A stretch of DNA of 64,000 bases from Demequina oxidasica (lineage in GTDB: Bacteria > Actinomycetota > Actinomycetes > Actinomycetales > Demequinaceae). The translations under genes and the position numbers were made by a program. Below are positions 17,427 to 26,270 of the stretch, piece after piece. The stretch spans positions 62,001 through 126,000 of the forward strand of contig NZ_BBRE01000001.1 in the NCBI RefSeq assembly GCF_000975115.1, given 5' to 3'. The notes beneath the pieces were generated by a model, which searched no databases, was not told where the DNA came from, and worked only from the letters and a program-made list of their open reading frames with translations. Within the stretch, counting starts at the first letter, position 1. The number at the start of each line of letters is the position of its first letter.

Positions 17427-18347
17427 CTAGGAGGCTCGGAGCTTCTCGAGTGCGGAGGCCAGGTCCTCGGGGTACTCGCTCGTCACGCGCAGCTCGCCGC
17501 CGCGCGTGGGGTGCTCAAATGCGAGCTCCTTCGCGTGCAGCCACTGACGCTTGAGACCAAGGCGCTTCGCCTGAGTCGGGTCCGCACCATATTGCAGGTC
17601 ACCTACGAGCGTGTGCCGCATCGCGGTCATGTGCACGCGGATCTGGTGCGTGCGCCCGGTCTCAAGGTGGACCTCGAGCAATGACGCCGCGGGGAACATC
17701 TCCATCACTTTGTAGTGCGTGACGGACGGGCGGCCACCCTCGATGACGGCGAACTTGAAGTCGGAGGACGGGTGGCGGCCAATGGGTGCGTCGATGGTGC
17801 CCTCGGTGGGGTCCATGTGACCCTGCGCGATCGCGTGGTAAATCTTGTCGACCGTGCGTTCTTTGAAAGCCCGCTTGAGCGCGCTATAGGCAGCATCGGA
17901 CTTGGCCACCACCATGAGCCCCGACGTGCCCACGTCGAGTCGGTGGACAATCCCCTGGCGCTCGGGCGGGCCGGCATCGGCAAGCGTGTGACCGCTCGCG
18001 GCAAGCGCGCCCACGACGGTGGGGCCCTCCCAGCCGGGAGATGGGTGCGCCGCAACGCCCACGGGCTTGTTGACGACCAGCAGGTCATCATCCTCGTACA
18101 CCACCTCGAGCCCACCGGGTACGGCGGGCTCGGGGCCACGCTCGCGCTCGTCGGGAATGGTGATCTCGAGGACTCCCTCGCCAATACGAGAGGACTTGCC
18201 GAGCTCGATGCCATCCTGGGTGGCCGCGCCAGCAGCAAGCAGGTCTGCGCACTTGGTGCGGCTGAGGCCGAGCATGCGCGACAGGGCTGCGTCGGCGCGA
18301 TCTCCCACTAGCGAGTCGGGAACGGGAAGATAACGGGTTTCACTCAC
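17427..18347 (-). CDS. rluD: Pseudouridine synthase, RluA/RluD family
   Basis: Converts uridines to pseudouridine in 23S rRNA, 306 residues. An N-terminal S4 RNA-binding domain (about residues 12-65, with DAALSRMLGLSRTKCADLL) precedes the catalytic domain, whose aspartate is D138 in the HRLDVGTSGL motif. RTHQIRVHM near residue 235 is also conserved. The GTG at 18347 overlaps the lspA stop by eight bases and gives the normal family length; further upstream in-frame codons lie within lspA. The lspA-rluD pairing is common in bacteria. RluD-type specificity is inferred from the family; RluC-like specificity cannot be excluded. Confidence 0.9.
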   Translation of the reverse strand: MSETRYLPVPDSLVGDRADAALSRMLGLSRTKCADLLAAGAATQDGIELGKSSRIGEGVLEITIPDERERGPEPAVPGGLEVVYEDDDLLVVNKPVGVAAHPSPGWEGPTVVGALAASGHTLADAGPPERQGIVHRLDVGTSGLMVVAKSDAAYSALKRAFKERTVDKIYHAIAQGHMDPTEGTIDAPIGRHPSSDFKFAVIEGGRPSVTHYKVMEMFPAASLLEVHLETGRTHQIRVHMTAMRHTLVGDLQYGADPTQAKRLGLKRQWLHAKELAFEHPTRGGELRVTSEYPEDLASALEKLRAS

Positions 18348-18915
18348 TGGGACGCGCCTCTGGGCTGGTGGTTTCGCCAGCGCCGGGCGCGTCGGAACCG
18401 GCGGCCGCATCGGCGTTGGGAGACGTTTTGTCTGTGTCACTGCTGGCGGGTGCAAGCAAGTTCTTTCCTAGGATCCCCATCAGTACCACCACGATGGCCG
18501 CGCCAACAATGGCGATATCCGCGATGTTGCCGACAAACCAGCCGTTGTAGTTGATGAAGTCGACCACGTGGCCTTGTCCAAAACTGGGTGCTCTGAAGAG
18601 GCGATCAATTAGGTTTCCGATCGCGCCGCCCAGCCCGATGCCAAAGATCCACACAGCCGCGGTCGTCTGCGCGCGACGAGCGTAATAGACGATGGCGGCG
18701 CTCACGATGAGCGCGACGATGGTGAGTAACCACGTCGTGGAGTTACCGAAGGAGAACGCGGCGCCAGAGTTGAAGACCAACTCGATTCCCAGCCAGTCAC
18801 CCAGCACGGGGTGCAGTTCACCGGGCACAAGGTTATTGAGCACCCACTGCTTAGAGAGTTGGTCTGCGAGAATCACGCCGCCTGCGACCAGCCAAAGGGC
18901 TGGTCGCCAGGTCAA
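18340..18915 (-). CDS. lspA: Lipoprotein signal peptidase (signal peptidase II)
   Basis: A membrane aspartic protease that removes the signal peptide from diacylglyceryl-modified prolipoproteins, such as the two encoded at 3.5-4.3 kb. It is 191 residues with four membrane helices and a Ser/Ala/Pro-rich cytoplasmic tail of about 40 residues. The conserved blocks are DQLSKQW (about 18-24), VFNSGAAFS and GAIGNLIDR. The catalytic aspartates are D119 in VVDFINY and D133 in NIAD. The TTG start overlaps the preceding gene's stop in TTGA. Confidence 0.94.
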   Translation of the reverse strand: MTWRPALWLVAGGVILADQLSKQWVLNNLVPGELHPVLGDWLGIELVFNSGAAFSFGNSTTWLLTIVALIVSAAIVYYARRAQTTAAVWIFGIGLGGAIGNLIDRLFRAPSFGQGHVVDFINYNGWFVGNIADIAIVGAAIVVVLMGILGKNLLAPASSDTDKTSPNADAAAGSDAPGAGETTSPEARPSE

Positions 18916-19364
18916 CGCCGCTCCTCGCGCTGCTTACAGGTAACGCAGTGAGAAGCGCGCGGGAATGCCTGCAGGCGGGCCTTGCCGACACCCTTGCCAC
19001 ATACCCGGCATACACCGTACTTGTGCGCCTTCACACGGCGCAGCGCGTCAACGCTTTGCTCTAGCATGTCGCGCGTGTTGTTGACGATGCTCATCTCCTG
19101 CTCACGCTCGAGCGCGGTGGATCCAGCATCAGCCTGATCGTCACCCGCGCCCTCGGAGGTGTGGAGAAGATCGTCAAGCTCAGTCTCGGTCGCGTGGAAC
19201 TCAGCGACCAGCCGCTCGACGTCAGAATTGAGGGTCTTAACAATGTCGCGGAGCTCCGCAACCTTCCATGGCTCGTCGCCGTCGCGGACGGGGAGCTCCT
19301 TCGCGTCAGCCGGCTTAATAACAGCCGGATCGACCACGATGATGTCTATGTCAGTGCTCGTCAT
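18912..19364 (-). CDS. TraR/DksA-family zinc-finger protein
   Basis: A 150-residue protein ending in a four-cysteine zinc finger (C119, C122, C140, C143) in the DksA/TraR arrangement. A helical region of about 85 residues before it probably forms the coiled coil that enters the RNA polymerase secondary channel in characterised members. The DxxDA tip motif of E. coli DksA is not clear, so ppGpp-like regulation is uncertain. ATG at 19364 follows GAGGATGAGGA. The gene is co-transcribed with lspA and rluD (TTGA overlap) and separated from divIVA by a strong stem-loop. Confidence 0.85.
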   Translation of the reverse strand: MTSTDIDIIVVDPAVIKPADAKELPVRDGDEPWKVAELRDIVKTLNSDVERLVAEFHATETELDDLLHTSEGAGDDQADAGSTALEREQEMSIVNNTRDMLEQSVDALRRVKAHKYGVCRVCGKGVGKARLQAFPRASHCVTCKQREERR

Positions 19365-19426
19365 TCCTCATCCTCGATTGTCTCCAGTGGAGTGAGACTA
19401 GTCCCGTTTGTCCCCAGACGCAAAGC

Positions 19427-19453
19427 GCCGCACCGCTACGTTAGCGGTGCGGC
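19427..19453 (-). terminator. Intrinsic-type terminator after divIVA
   Basis: GCCGCACCGCTA (19427-19438), a three-base loop and TAGCGGTGCGGC (19442-19453) form a perfect 12-bp GC-rich stem. On the minus strand it follows the divIVA stop and is followed by GCTTTGCG, with only a short T run. It separates the division genes from the TraR-lspA-rluD operon, at least partly. Confidence 0.75.
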
Positions 19454-19473
19454 ACCTCGCGTGCTGAGTTTTA

Positions 19474-20457
19474 CTAGAAAGCGGTGGGGTAACGCGGTGG
19501 CTCCTCGCCGTCACCCTCGGCAACGTCACCGGCACTCACAATGGGGTGCTGCGCAGTCACCGGAGCGAACGGATTTGCGAAGTTCCTCGCCTCACCCTGG
19601 TCATCGCTCTGCGTGTTCTGCGCGGGGGGCTGGTAACCGAAGCTCTGGCGTACAGGCGGATCTTCTACCGCGGGGGCGTCGACGCCGTCGCTTTGCTGGG
19701 CGTCGTCACCATCCGTAGAAACTGACTCGCCGCCCTGCACCTCGGGCGTGAACTCCTTCGCTGGCGCCACGGAGTCTTCCTCCGCGTCATCGTCCGCAGA
19801 GGCATCGTCATCCGCAGCGTTGCCCTCGGGCCACTGCACGGCAGCCGCGGACGGAACAGCTCCTGCGGCATCATCGGACGACTGAGGGGTCGCCGCGGCC
19901 TCACGAGAGGTGCCGTGGTCGAGGTCGCCAAGGAGGTTTTCGAGGAACGTCTTAATGCGGGCTCGGTAGTCGCGCTCAAAGCGACGCAGGTCATCGATTT
20001 TGCGCTCGAGATCGCCGCGCTCAGCGGCCAAGTCGTCCATGCGACCCTTCGCGTCCTGTTGCGCCTGCTCAACGATGGACTCGGCCTTGGTCTTGGCCTC
20101 GTCGATGATGCGGTCCTTCTCCTCCTCGCCAGCGTTGACGTACTCGTCGTGGAGCTTCTGCGCCATGGCGAGCATGCCTGCGGGGCTGGGCGGGTTGGGG
20201 TCCGTTGCGGCACCGAGGAGTCCCGACGTGCCGGGCACGCCGCCTGCCTCGGTGAGCGGTGCGGCCTCGACTCCCTGCGGTGCACCGCCGCCTGCTTGAA
20301 GGCGGGCTGCGAGGTCATCGCGCTCGGCGATCAGCGAGGTGATGGTGTGCGCCACCTCGTCGAGGAAGTCATCAACTTCGTCCTGGTCGAAGCCTTCGCG
20401 GTACTTGGTCTTTGAGAACGCCTTGTTAAGGACGTCTTCAGCGGTGAGCAATGCCAT
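19474..20457 (-). CDS. divIVA: DivIVA/Wag31 polar growth and septum scaffold
   Basis: A coiled-coil scaffold that binds curved membrane at poles and septa and directs polar growth in actinobacteria. The first 55 residues carry the DivIVA lipid-binding head (LTAEDVLNKAFSKTKYREG, then DQDEVDDFLDEV). A Pro/Gly/Ala linker and a second coiled coil (about 115-175) follow, and the acidic Ser/Asp/Glu-rich C-terminus of about 130 residues is poorly conserved. Total 327 residues. ATG at 20457 is preceded by AGGTGG and starts exactly at the conserved head. It follows sepF and yggT, the classical ylm order. Confidence 0.95.
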   Translation of the reverse strand: MALLTAEDVLNKAFSKTKYREGFDQDEVDDFLDEVAHTITSLIAERDDLAARLQAGGGAPQGVEAAPLTEAGGVPGTSGLLGAATDPNPPSPAGMLAMAQKLHDEYVNAGEEEKDRIIDEAKTKAESIVEQAQQDAKGRMDDLAAERGDLERKIDDLRRFERDYRARIKTFLENLLGDLDHGTSREAAATPQSSDDAAGAVPSAAAVQWPEGNAADDDASADDDAEEDSVAPAKEFTPEVQGGESVSTDGDDAQQSDGVDAPAVEDPPVRQSFGYQPPAQNTQSDDQGEARNFANPFAPVTAQHPIVSAGDVAEGDGEEPPRYPTAF

Positions 20458-20595
20458 CTCGTCTACCACCTATTACAGTCGGCCGGCCGCGAGTGGGCCG
20501 GGGCAGGATCAATTTTTCGGTCGGACATCAAACGCGTCATTCACAATTCACTCTACTCACTTACGTATCGGCACGCACTTGAGTCACCGTGAGCC

Positions 20596-20886
20596 CTATG
20601 TCGGGATGTATGCCAGCGCTACACGCAACATGAACAGCGCGACGAACACGATGAGCATCGACAGGTCAATGCGCATCTGGCCCAGAGTGAGCGGCGACAC
20701 AAAGCGGCGCACAAACTTGAGCGGCGGGTCCGTGACGGTGAACACTGCTTCCGTCAGCACCAACATCACCCCCGTGGGGCGCCAGTCACGGGCATACGCC
20801 ATGACAAAGCCAAGCACGATGCGCCCAAAGAGACACAACGTAAAGAGGAAAATGACGAAGTCGGCCGCGTTTACGAATACTTTCAC
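20596..20886 (-). CDS. YggT-family membrane protein (YlmG)
   Basis: A 96-residue integral membrane protein with two hydrophobic regions (about 5-30 and 75-95) and the YggT signature TDPPLKFVRRFVSPL between them. Family members are linked to division and to envelope or ion homeostasis, but the biochemical role is unknown. It starts with GTG at 20886, 20 bases after the sepF stop, and lies between sepF and divIVA as in most Gram-positive ylm clusters. Confidence 0.9.
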   Translation of the reverse strand: MKVFVNAADFVIFLFTLCLFGRIVLGFVMAYARDWRPTGVMLVLTEAVFTVTDPPLKFVRRFVSPLTLGQMRIDLSMLIVFVALFMLRVALAYIPT

Positions 20887-20905
20887 GCAGTGAGCCTAAC
20901 CGAGC

Positions 20906-21379
20906 CTAGGCCTGATTGAAGAATGCCTGATCCTCTTGGTGGGGGTCCGAGTCCATCCCGATCTCAACGTGCGCGGGCGACAGCAGGAACACCGCAGTCG
21001 TGACGCGCTCGATGGAACCGTGCAGTCCAAAGGAGAGACCCGCGGAGAAGTCGACGAGGCGTTTGGCGTCGGCATCGGACATCTCGGTGAGGTTCATGAT
21101 GACGGGCACACCCTGGCGGAACGCCTCTCCAATCAGACGCGCGTCGTTATACGAGCGCGGCTTGATGGTCTGGATGCGGCGCAGCTCCGCTGCGGACATC
21201 GGTGCGGGGGCAGCCTCGCGGTGGCGATCGTGGCGCTCGGCGCGCGATCCCTTCTGCTTGACCTCTGACACGTCGTGGAGGTTCGTCACTGGCGCGAGCT
21301 CCTCTTCTGCGTAGTCGTATTCCTCGTGCTCGCTTACGTCGAACCCGAGGTACTGAATTGCCTTTCGCATTGCGCTCAT
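20906..21379 (-). CDS. sepF: Cell division protein SepF
   Basis: A cytoplasmic membrane anchor for FtsZ in actinobacteria, which lack FtsA. It is 157 residues. The N-terminal amphipathic helix (MSAMRKAIQYLGF) binds membrane, a charged linker follows, and the C-terminal beta domain (about 65-150) has the family motifs SYNDARLIGEAFR, VIMNLTEM and RLVDFSAGL that bind the FtsZ tail. ATG at 21379 follows AGGGGAG and starts at the membrane helix; ten extra upstream codons have no family match. It is 92 bases from pgeF, where ylmE would be expected. Confidence 0.95.
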   Translation of the reverse strand: MSAMRKAIQYLGFDVSEHEEYDYAEEELAPVTNLHDVSEVKQKGSRAERHDRHREAAPAPMSAAELRRIQTIKPRSYNDARLIGEAFRQGVPVIMNLTEMSDADAKRLVDFSAGLSFGLHGSIERVTTAVFLLSPAHVEIGMDSDPHQEDQAFFNQA

Positions 21380-21471
21380 GGCACTCCCCTTAATCACATC
21401 AGTTGGCACGAAAAGTTATGTGTTCTCACGGTACGGCGACTGCCTGACTTCACCGGCGCGACACGCCGCGA

Positions 21472-22245
21472 TTATCGTGCGCCGCGTGCGGAACCTGTGG
21501 GTCCTTCGCACACAATGACGCCGGCCTGCCGTCCCGTCACTCCTTCTCTGCGGTGCGAAAAGTAGAGTTCATCCTCGTAGGTGCAGGCGGCAGACCTGAC
21601 GATCTCACCAAACCCAAATTCCGCCAGCCGAGACTCGATCGCGCGAGGGATGTCGAGAGCCGCGGTGCCCTGCCGCGTCGAGGCACGTGCCGCGGGGTGG
21701 CGCGACGCCACCCTTTCCCGCATATCCAAGGGGACTTCGTAGCATCGGCCGCAAATTGACGGCCCGATGCTGGCGGTGAGCAGCGCGCCGTCAGACCAGC
21801 CGCCACGCAGGTCAAAGATCGCTGCTATAGCGGCGTCGATCACGCCCCGATACAGCCCCTCGCGCCCGCAGTGCACCGCGGCCACCGCGCCCGATGCGCC
21901 GTCGTGGATCAGCACGGGCGCGCAATCTGCCGCAATCGCCCCCAGGGCGACTCCGGCATCGGTCGCCACAAGGACATCCGCGAGGGGCAAGGTTTGCGTT
22001 TGAGCCGTCACATGTTCGACGGCGATACCGTGGGCCGCGTTGAGAAACGCGACGGGAACGCCGGCCCGTTCTGAGACGATGCGGCGGTTGCGTTGCACCG
22101 CGTGCGCATCGTCCCCGACGTGATCGGCGACGTTGAGAGACTCGTACGGAGCCAGGCTGACGCCTTCCGCACGGGTAGTGAAGAACGCGGTGACGGGAAG
22201 CCCCGCATCGCCCGGATGCAAACCAGAACGGCCGTGACCGGGCAC
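21472..22245 (-). CDS. pgeF: Polyphenol oxidase/laccase-domain protein PgeF (YfiH, YlmD)
   Basis: A 257-residue protein of the copper/zinc laccase-domain family. Characterised members hydrolyse wrongly amidated muramyl precursors (E. coli PgeF) or act on purine nucleosides. The three metal ligands are present: His in the AAHG motif near residue 70, Cys in DCAPV near 110 and His in VHCGREG near 125. The common GWRG motif reads GREG here. It starts with GTG at 22245, 42 bases after ftsZ, and the clustering fits a precursor-quality-control role in wall synthesis. Confidence 0.88.
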   Translation of the reverse strand: MPGHGRSGLHPGDAGLPVTAFFTTRAEGVSLAPYESLNVADHVGDDAHAVQRNRRIVSERAGVPVAFLNAAHGIAVEHVTAQTQTLPLADVLVATDAGVALGAIAADCAPVLIHDGASGAVAAVHCGREGLYRGVIDAAIAAIFDLRGGWSDGALLTASIGPSICGRCYEVPLDMRERVASRHPAARASTRQGTAALDIPRAIESRLAEFGFGEIVRSAACTYEDELYFSHRREGVTGRQAGVIVCEGPTGSARGAR

Positions 22246-22287
22246 TAGCGCGCCCCGGCCACGACTCGAGTGGGTGAGATCAGCGAA

Positions 22288-23478
22288 TCAGCGCAGGAAC
22301 TCCGGCACGTCAAGCGCGTCGTCCTCTTCCTTGGTCGCTGAGATGTCAATTGCGTCCGTCTCCGGCGCGGCCTCGTGAGACGCGGTCGCCTGCGGGGCGG
22401 AATGGAACGTCACTGGGATAGCGTCCGCCTCGATGGGGGCGTCGACGGGCTCAAGTTCCGCAGCGGCGACTGCCGCTTCGCCCTGGCCGTCAACGCTGCC
22501 GAGTGCACCCTCGTGCTTGCGGAACGGCGGCGAGCCTCCGTCGAAGCCGGCGGCGATCACGGTGATGCGAAGCTCGTCGCCTAGTGAGTCGTCGATTACG
22601 GTACCGAAGATGATGTTTGCCTCGGGGTGAGCGGCCTCACGCACCAGGCGGGCGGCCGTCTCGACCTCCCGGATGCCGAGGTTGGAACCACCCGCGACGG
22701 AGAGGAGCACGCCGTGTGCACCCTCGATGGAAGCCTCGAGAAGCGGTGACGCGATGGCTCCCTCGGCGGCTGCGAGCGCTCGTCCCTCGCCGCGCGACGA
22801 ACTCACTCCCATGAGCGCGGTGCCCGCACCCTGCATGACAGACTTCACGTCGTTGAAGTCGACGTTGATAAGGCCCGGTGTGGTGATCAGGTCGGTAATG
22901 CCCTGGACGCCGCCCTGTAGCACCTGGTCGGCCGCCGCGAACGCACCCAGCACGCTGAGTTCCGCGTCCGCGATGTCGAGTAGACGGTCATTGGGAATGA
23001 CGATGAGGGTGTCGACTTCGTCACGCAGATTTTTGATACCGGCGTCGGCTTGGTCGGAGCGGCGCGCGCCTTCGAAGCCGAACGGGCGGGTCACGACACC
23101 AACGGTCAGCGCACCGAGGCCGCGCGCGATCCGTGCCACCACGGGTGCGCCGCCGGTGCCGGTGCCGCCACCCTCACCAGCGGTGACGAAGACCATGTCG
23201 GCGCCGCGCAGTGCCTCCGCGATCTCCTCTTCGTGGTCCTCCGCCGCGCTCTTGCCCACCTCGGGGTCGGCGCCAGCGCCCAGTCCCCTGGTGAGCTCGC
23301 GGCCGATGTCGAGCTTGACGTCGGCGTCCGACATCAGGAGCGCCTGGGCATCGGTGTTGATCGCGATGAACTCGGCGCCCTTAAGGCCTACATCGATCAT
23401 GCGGTTGACGGCATTAACGCCGCCTCCGCCGACGCCGACGACCTTGATGGCGGTGATGTAATTCTGCGGTGCAGCCAT
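22288..23478 (-). CDS. ftsZ: Cell division protein FtsZ
   Basis: Tubulin-like GTPase that forms the division ring, 396 residues. The GTP-binding signature GEGGGTGTG is at 101-109. The catalytic T7 loop (NVDFNDV) is near residue 205. A variable linker of about 60 residues leads to the conserved C-terminal peptide [11 protein letters not shown], which binds SepF. ATG at 23478 has GGGGAG upstream. Unlike the tightly overlapping genes before it, ftsZ is preceded by 165 bases of non-coding DNA with a good promoter, so it can be transcribed on its own. Confidence 0.98.
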   Translation of the reverse strand: MAAPQNYITAIKVVGVGGGGVNAVNRMIDVGLKGAEFIAINTDAQALLMSDADVKLDIGRELTRGLGAGADPEVGKSAAEDHEEEIAEALRGADMVFVTAGEGGGTGTGGAPVVARIARGLGALTVGVVTRPFGFEGARRSDQADAGIKNLRDEVDTLIVIPNDRLLDIADAELSVLGAFAAADQVLQGGVQGITDLITTPGLINVDFNDVKSVMQGAGTALMGVSSSRGEGRALAAAEGAIASPLLEASIEGAHGVLLSVAGGSNLGIREVETAARLVREAAHPEANIIFGTVIDDSLGDELRITVIAAGFDGGSPPFRKHEGALGSVDGQGEAAVAAAELEPVDAPIEADAIPVTFHSAPQATASHEAAPETDAIDISATKEEDDALDVPEFLR

Positions 23479-23501
23479 GATGTTCTCCCCTAAACATTAA
23501 C

Positions 23502-23530
23502 CCTCTACCTGAAGGTTATAGTTATGTCAA
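23502..23530 (-). promoter_or_regulatory. ftsZ promoter
   Basis: On the minus strand TTGACA (23530-23525), a 17-base spacer and TAGAGG (23507-23502) lie just upstream of ftsZ. The -35 is a perfect match and the -10 is moderate. The transcript would have a leader of roughly 15-20 bases containing the GGGGAG ribosome binding site. Confidence 0.6.
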
Positions 23531-23643
23531 CTAGATCCACCACGAAGGTACGTCCAGCCAACGGACCAGCGGCGCATTGACGCGCGTGTCGCCGATAATC
23601 GCGGCGCTATTTTCTTGCCGCGCGCCGCGACTCGCTCGAGCGT

Positions 23644-24858
23644 CTACTTAGACGTGATGGGTAGCGTAGGCGCACTGACGTCGATGACCTTGGCGTCATC
23701 CGCATCGCCGGAGTTCAGCAGCACCTCGAGCACCCTCGCTTTGAGCGCCGACTGCTCTGAGCTGCCCCACTCGACCCGCGGCCCCTTGCGCAACGTGAAA
23801 GTGACGGAGTCCTCGGTCGCGGCCTTGATATTGTCCACGCGCCGGCTGACCTCGACGGGCAACTGATCGACCACGCCGAGCACCGACTTCAGCACCCGCA
23901 CGTTGTCCTCTCCTACCGGCACCTCGATCGCGGGCAGGTTGTCGGGAGCCTCGTCGGAGCGGCCCACCTGCACGGCCTCGTCGTCGATCAGCAAATATCC
24001 GCCCTCGGGGTCTGGCACCGCCGCGACGGGCTCTCGCGACTCAATAGTCACGGCCAACCCCGCCGGCCATTCACGCTCGATGTGCACTGCTCTGACACCA
24101 GGGACGTCACGAATCTCGTTCGCGAGGTGAGTGGTGTTTAACAACGCTAGCGACGTTCCCTCGTGCGTGGCGATTGCATCGTCGACCGCCGCGGGGTCCA
24201 CGACGGTTCCAAACCCGCTGGCCTCAACCTTGGCCGGATCCAGAGCGAACACCGGGGATAGTAGTAGTAGCCATACGGCGAGCACCGCGGTCCCCACATA
24301 CGCGGCACGCTTGGCCCACTTGATAAGCAGAACACGATTCTTGGCCTTGGACCGCTCGCGTAGCCGCTCCTGCATGCGCGTGGTCACGTTGCCGAGCGCG
24401 GCCTTTGAATGGTTAATGGTGGCAGCCAGCGGCGACAGTGCCTCCGCCTCGCCCTTGTTGTCCGGGCCCTTGCGAATCTGGCTCGACGTGACGATCGCCA
24501 CGCGCGACCATGCGCCGGGGGCTTTCGCGTCAACACCGTCCTTGCCTGCCTCGGAAGGCCGCGGCGCGCTCGGGGGACGGGCGACGATCCTGGTGGTGCT
24601 CACCGGGACGGATTCCGTTGCGGCCGATGCCGTGGCCGTGGACTTCTTGGGCGCTCGCTTGGGCATCGCCGGCTTGCCGGTGCGCGGCTTCGCGGCAGGT
24701 CCGCTGGTGCGCGGCGACACGGGCTTGCGCGACGTGGAGGGGGCGGCCTTAGAGCCAGTCTTGCGCGCTCCCCCACTGCTGGGCGCGGCGGGGCGCTGCT
24801 TGGCGCCTGGAGCGGGGCTTGACTGCTTTGGTGACGGGGGGCGGCGCTGATCAGTCAC
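23644..24858 (-). CDS. ftsQ: Cell division protein FtsQ (DivIB)
   Basis: A single-pass divisome protein, 404 residues. Residues 1-180 are an unusually long, basic, Ala/Pro/Ser/Lys-rich cytoplasmic region. A membrane helix follows at about 186-206, then the external POTRA domain (FALDPAKVEASGF to IESREPVAAV) and the FtsQ beta domain, which binds FtsL/FtsB partners. The GTG start overlaps the murC stop in GTGA. The cytoplasmic extension may interact with wall-synthesis enzymes, but it is low-complexity and hard to interpret. Confidence 0.92.
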   Translation of the reverse strand: MTDQRRPPSPKQSSPAPGAKQRPAAPSSGGARKTGSKAAPSTSRKPVSPRTSGPAAKPRTGKPAMPKRAPKKSTATASAATESVPVSTTRIVARPPSAPRPSEAGKDGVDAKAPGAWSRVAIVTSSQIRKGPDNKGEAEALSPLAATINHSKAALGNVTTRMQERLRERSKAKNRVLLIKWAKRAAYVGTAVLAVWLLLLSPVFALDPAKVEASGFGTVVDPAAVDDAIATHEGTSLALLNTTHLANEIRDVPGVRAVHIEREWPAGLAVTIESREPVAAVPDPEGGYLLIDDEAVQVGRSDEAPDNLPAIEVPVGEDNVRVLKSVLGVVDQLPVEVSRRVDNIKAATEDSVTFTLRKGPRVEWGSSEQSALKARVLEVLLNSGDADDAKVIDVSAPTLPITSK

Positions 24859-26270
24859 TGGTCGCCGCCGTTGCTGGCGTCGAGCCCAGTGGAGTCTCCC
24901 GCCGTGCGTCGCTCGAGCGCGCCAAGGATCCAGTCAGCCGCGAGAGTCACCGTGCCCGAGCCAACTGTCAGTACCGTGTCGCCCGGGCGCACCAGGCTCG
25001 CGGCAACCCCGGCGGCATCGGCCAGGTCCTCGACCACTGTCACCGTCGATCCCGCACCGGGCACCACCTGGTCGGCGATGAGCTGTGAGTTCACGCCCTC
25101 AATAGGGTCCTCGCGGTCGCCGTGCACACCGGCGATCACGACGTCAACGTCGTCGAGAGACAGCGCGTGGGCAAAGTTGCCAGAGTGTGCCTGCGTCCTC
25201 GTAAACAGCGCCGGCTGGAAAAGCACCACCATGCGTCCCACGCCTGATTCGCGCGCGGCGCGTAGGACCGCGGTGACCTCGGTGGGGTGATGAGCGTAGT
25301 CATCGATCACCTTGACGTCGTCCACCATTCCACGCAGCTGGTAGCGCCGGCCGGTGCCGGCGAACGTCGCGAGCGCCTCGGCTGCGCGGCGCGGGTCAGC
25401 TCCCACCTGAGTAGCCGCGATCCAGGCCGCGGCGGCGTTGAGCCGGTTGTGGTCACCAGGCATCGTCAGTGCGGTGGGGAAGGTCTCACCATCGCGAGTC
25501 ATCGCGGCGTCGCCCACCACCACGTCGGTGTCCGCGGCGAGTCCGTAGGTGACCACAGCATCGGCCGCGTGTCCGGAGGCGTCCGAGATGCGTACGGCGT
25601 GCGCATCGTCCCCGCACACTACGAGTGCGTTGGCCGCAGTAGCGAACGTGGTGTACGCGTCCTCCATCGCCTCGACGGTGCCGTAATAGTCCAGGTGGTC
25701 GGGCTCAACATTGAGAAGGATCGCGACGTCGGCGTCGTAGCGCAGGAACGAACCATCGGATTCGTCGGCCTCGACCACCGCGATGCCGGCCGAACCCGCG
25801 TATCCGCCCGCCACTGCGCCTTCAATGCCAAAGACTCGCGCGCCCACGGCATAGCTCGCGTCGATTCCGCAGTGGTGCAGGACGTGCGCCACCATCGCCG
25901 ACGTAGTGGTCTTGCCGTGCGTACCGGCGACCGCAATGATTCGCTGTCCTTTGAGCGCACGCACGAGCGCCTCTGATCGGTGCCACACGTCAATTCCCAG
26001 CTCGCGCGCGCGAGCAAGTTCGGGGTTGGTCTCGCGGATGGCCGTCGAGATCACGACGGCACGCGCTCCCTCAACCAACGCTGGGTCGTGGCCCACTCGG
26101 ACGTCCATGCCGGCGTCGCGCAGGGCGCGGAAATAGGCGCTCTCGCCCCGGTCCGAGCCGCTGACGCTGTAGCCACGCGCGGCAATGAGCCGGGCGACGG
26201 CGGACATACCGGAGCCGCCCACGCCAATGAAATGAACTCGTTCGCTAGTTGTCAGGGTGTCTTGACTCAC
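24855..26270 (-). CDS. murC: UDP-N-acetylmuramate--L-alanine ligase
   Basis: Adds the first amino acid, L-Ala, to UDP-MurNAc using ATP. It is 471 residues in the three Mur ligase domains. The N-terminal nucleotide loop is FIGVGGSGMSAVA, the ATP loop GTHGKTTT is at about 116-123, and DYAHHPTEV and the central VEADESDGSF are both conserved. The GTG start overlaps the murG stop (GTGA) and its own stop overlaps ftsQ, so the three are translationally coupled. Confidence 0.97.
   Translation of the reverse strand: MSQDTLTTSERVHFIGVGGSGMSAVARLIAARGYSVSGSDRGESAYFRALRDAGMDVRVGHDPALVEGARAVVISTAIRETNPELARARELGIDVWHRSEALVRALKGQRIIAVAGTHGKTTTSAMVAHVLHHCGIDASYAVGARVFGIEGAVAGGYAGSAGIAVVEADESDGSFLRYDADVAILLNVEPDHLDYYGTVEAMEDAYTTFATAANALVVCGDDAHAVRISDASGHAADAVVTYGLAADTDVVVGDAAMTRDGETFPTALTMPGDHNRLNAAAAWIAATQVGADPRRAAEALATFAGTGRRYQLRGMVDDVKVIDDYAHHPTEVTAVLRAARESGVGRMVVLFQPALFTRTQAHSGNFAHALSLDDVDVVIAGVHGDREDPIEGVNSQLIADQVVPGAGSTVTVVEDLADAAGVAASLVRPGDTVLTVGSGTVTLAADWILGALERRTAGDSTGLDASNGGDQ

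Noticed and set aside
21850..21900. Loss of the GWRG motif in PgeF (GREG here) as sign of inactivity
   Set aside because: The three metal ligands remain, and variation at this motif is, as far as I recall, common in actinobacterial members.
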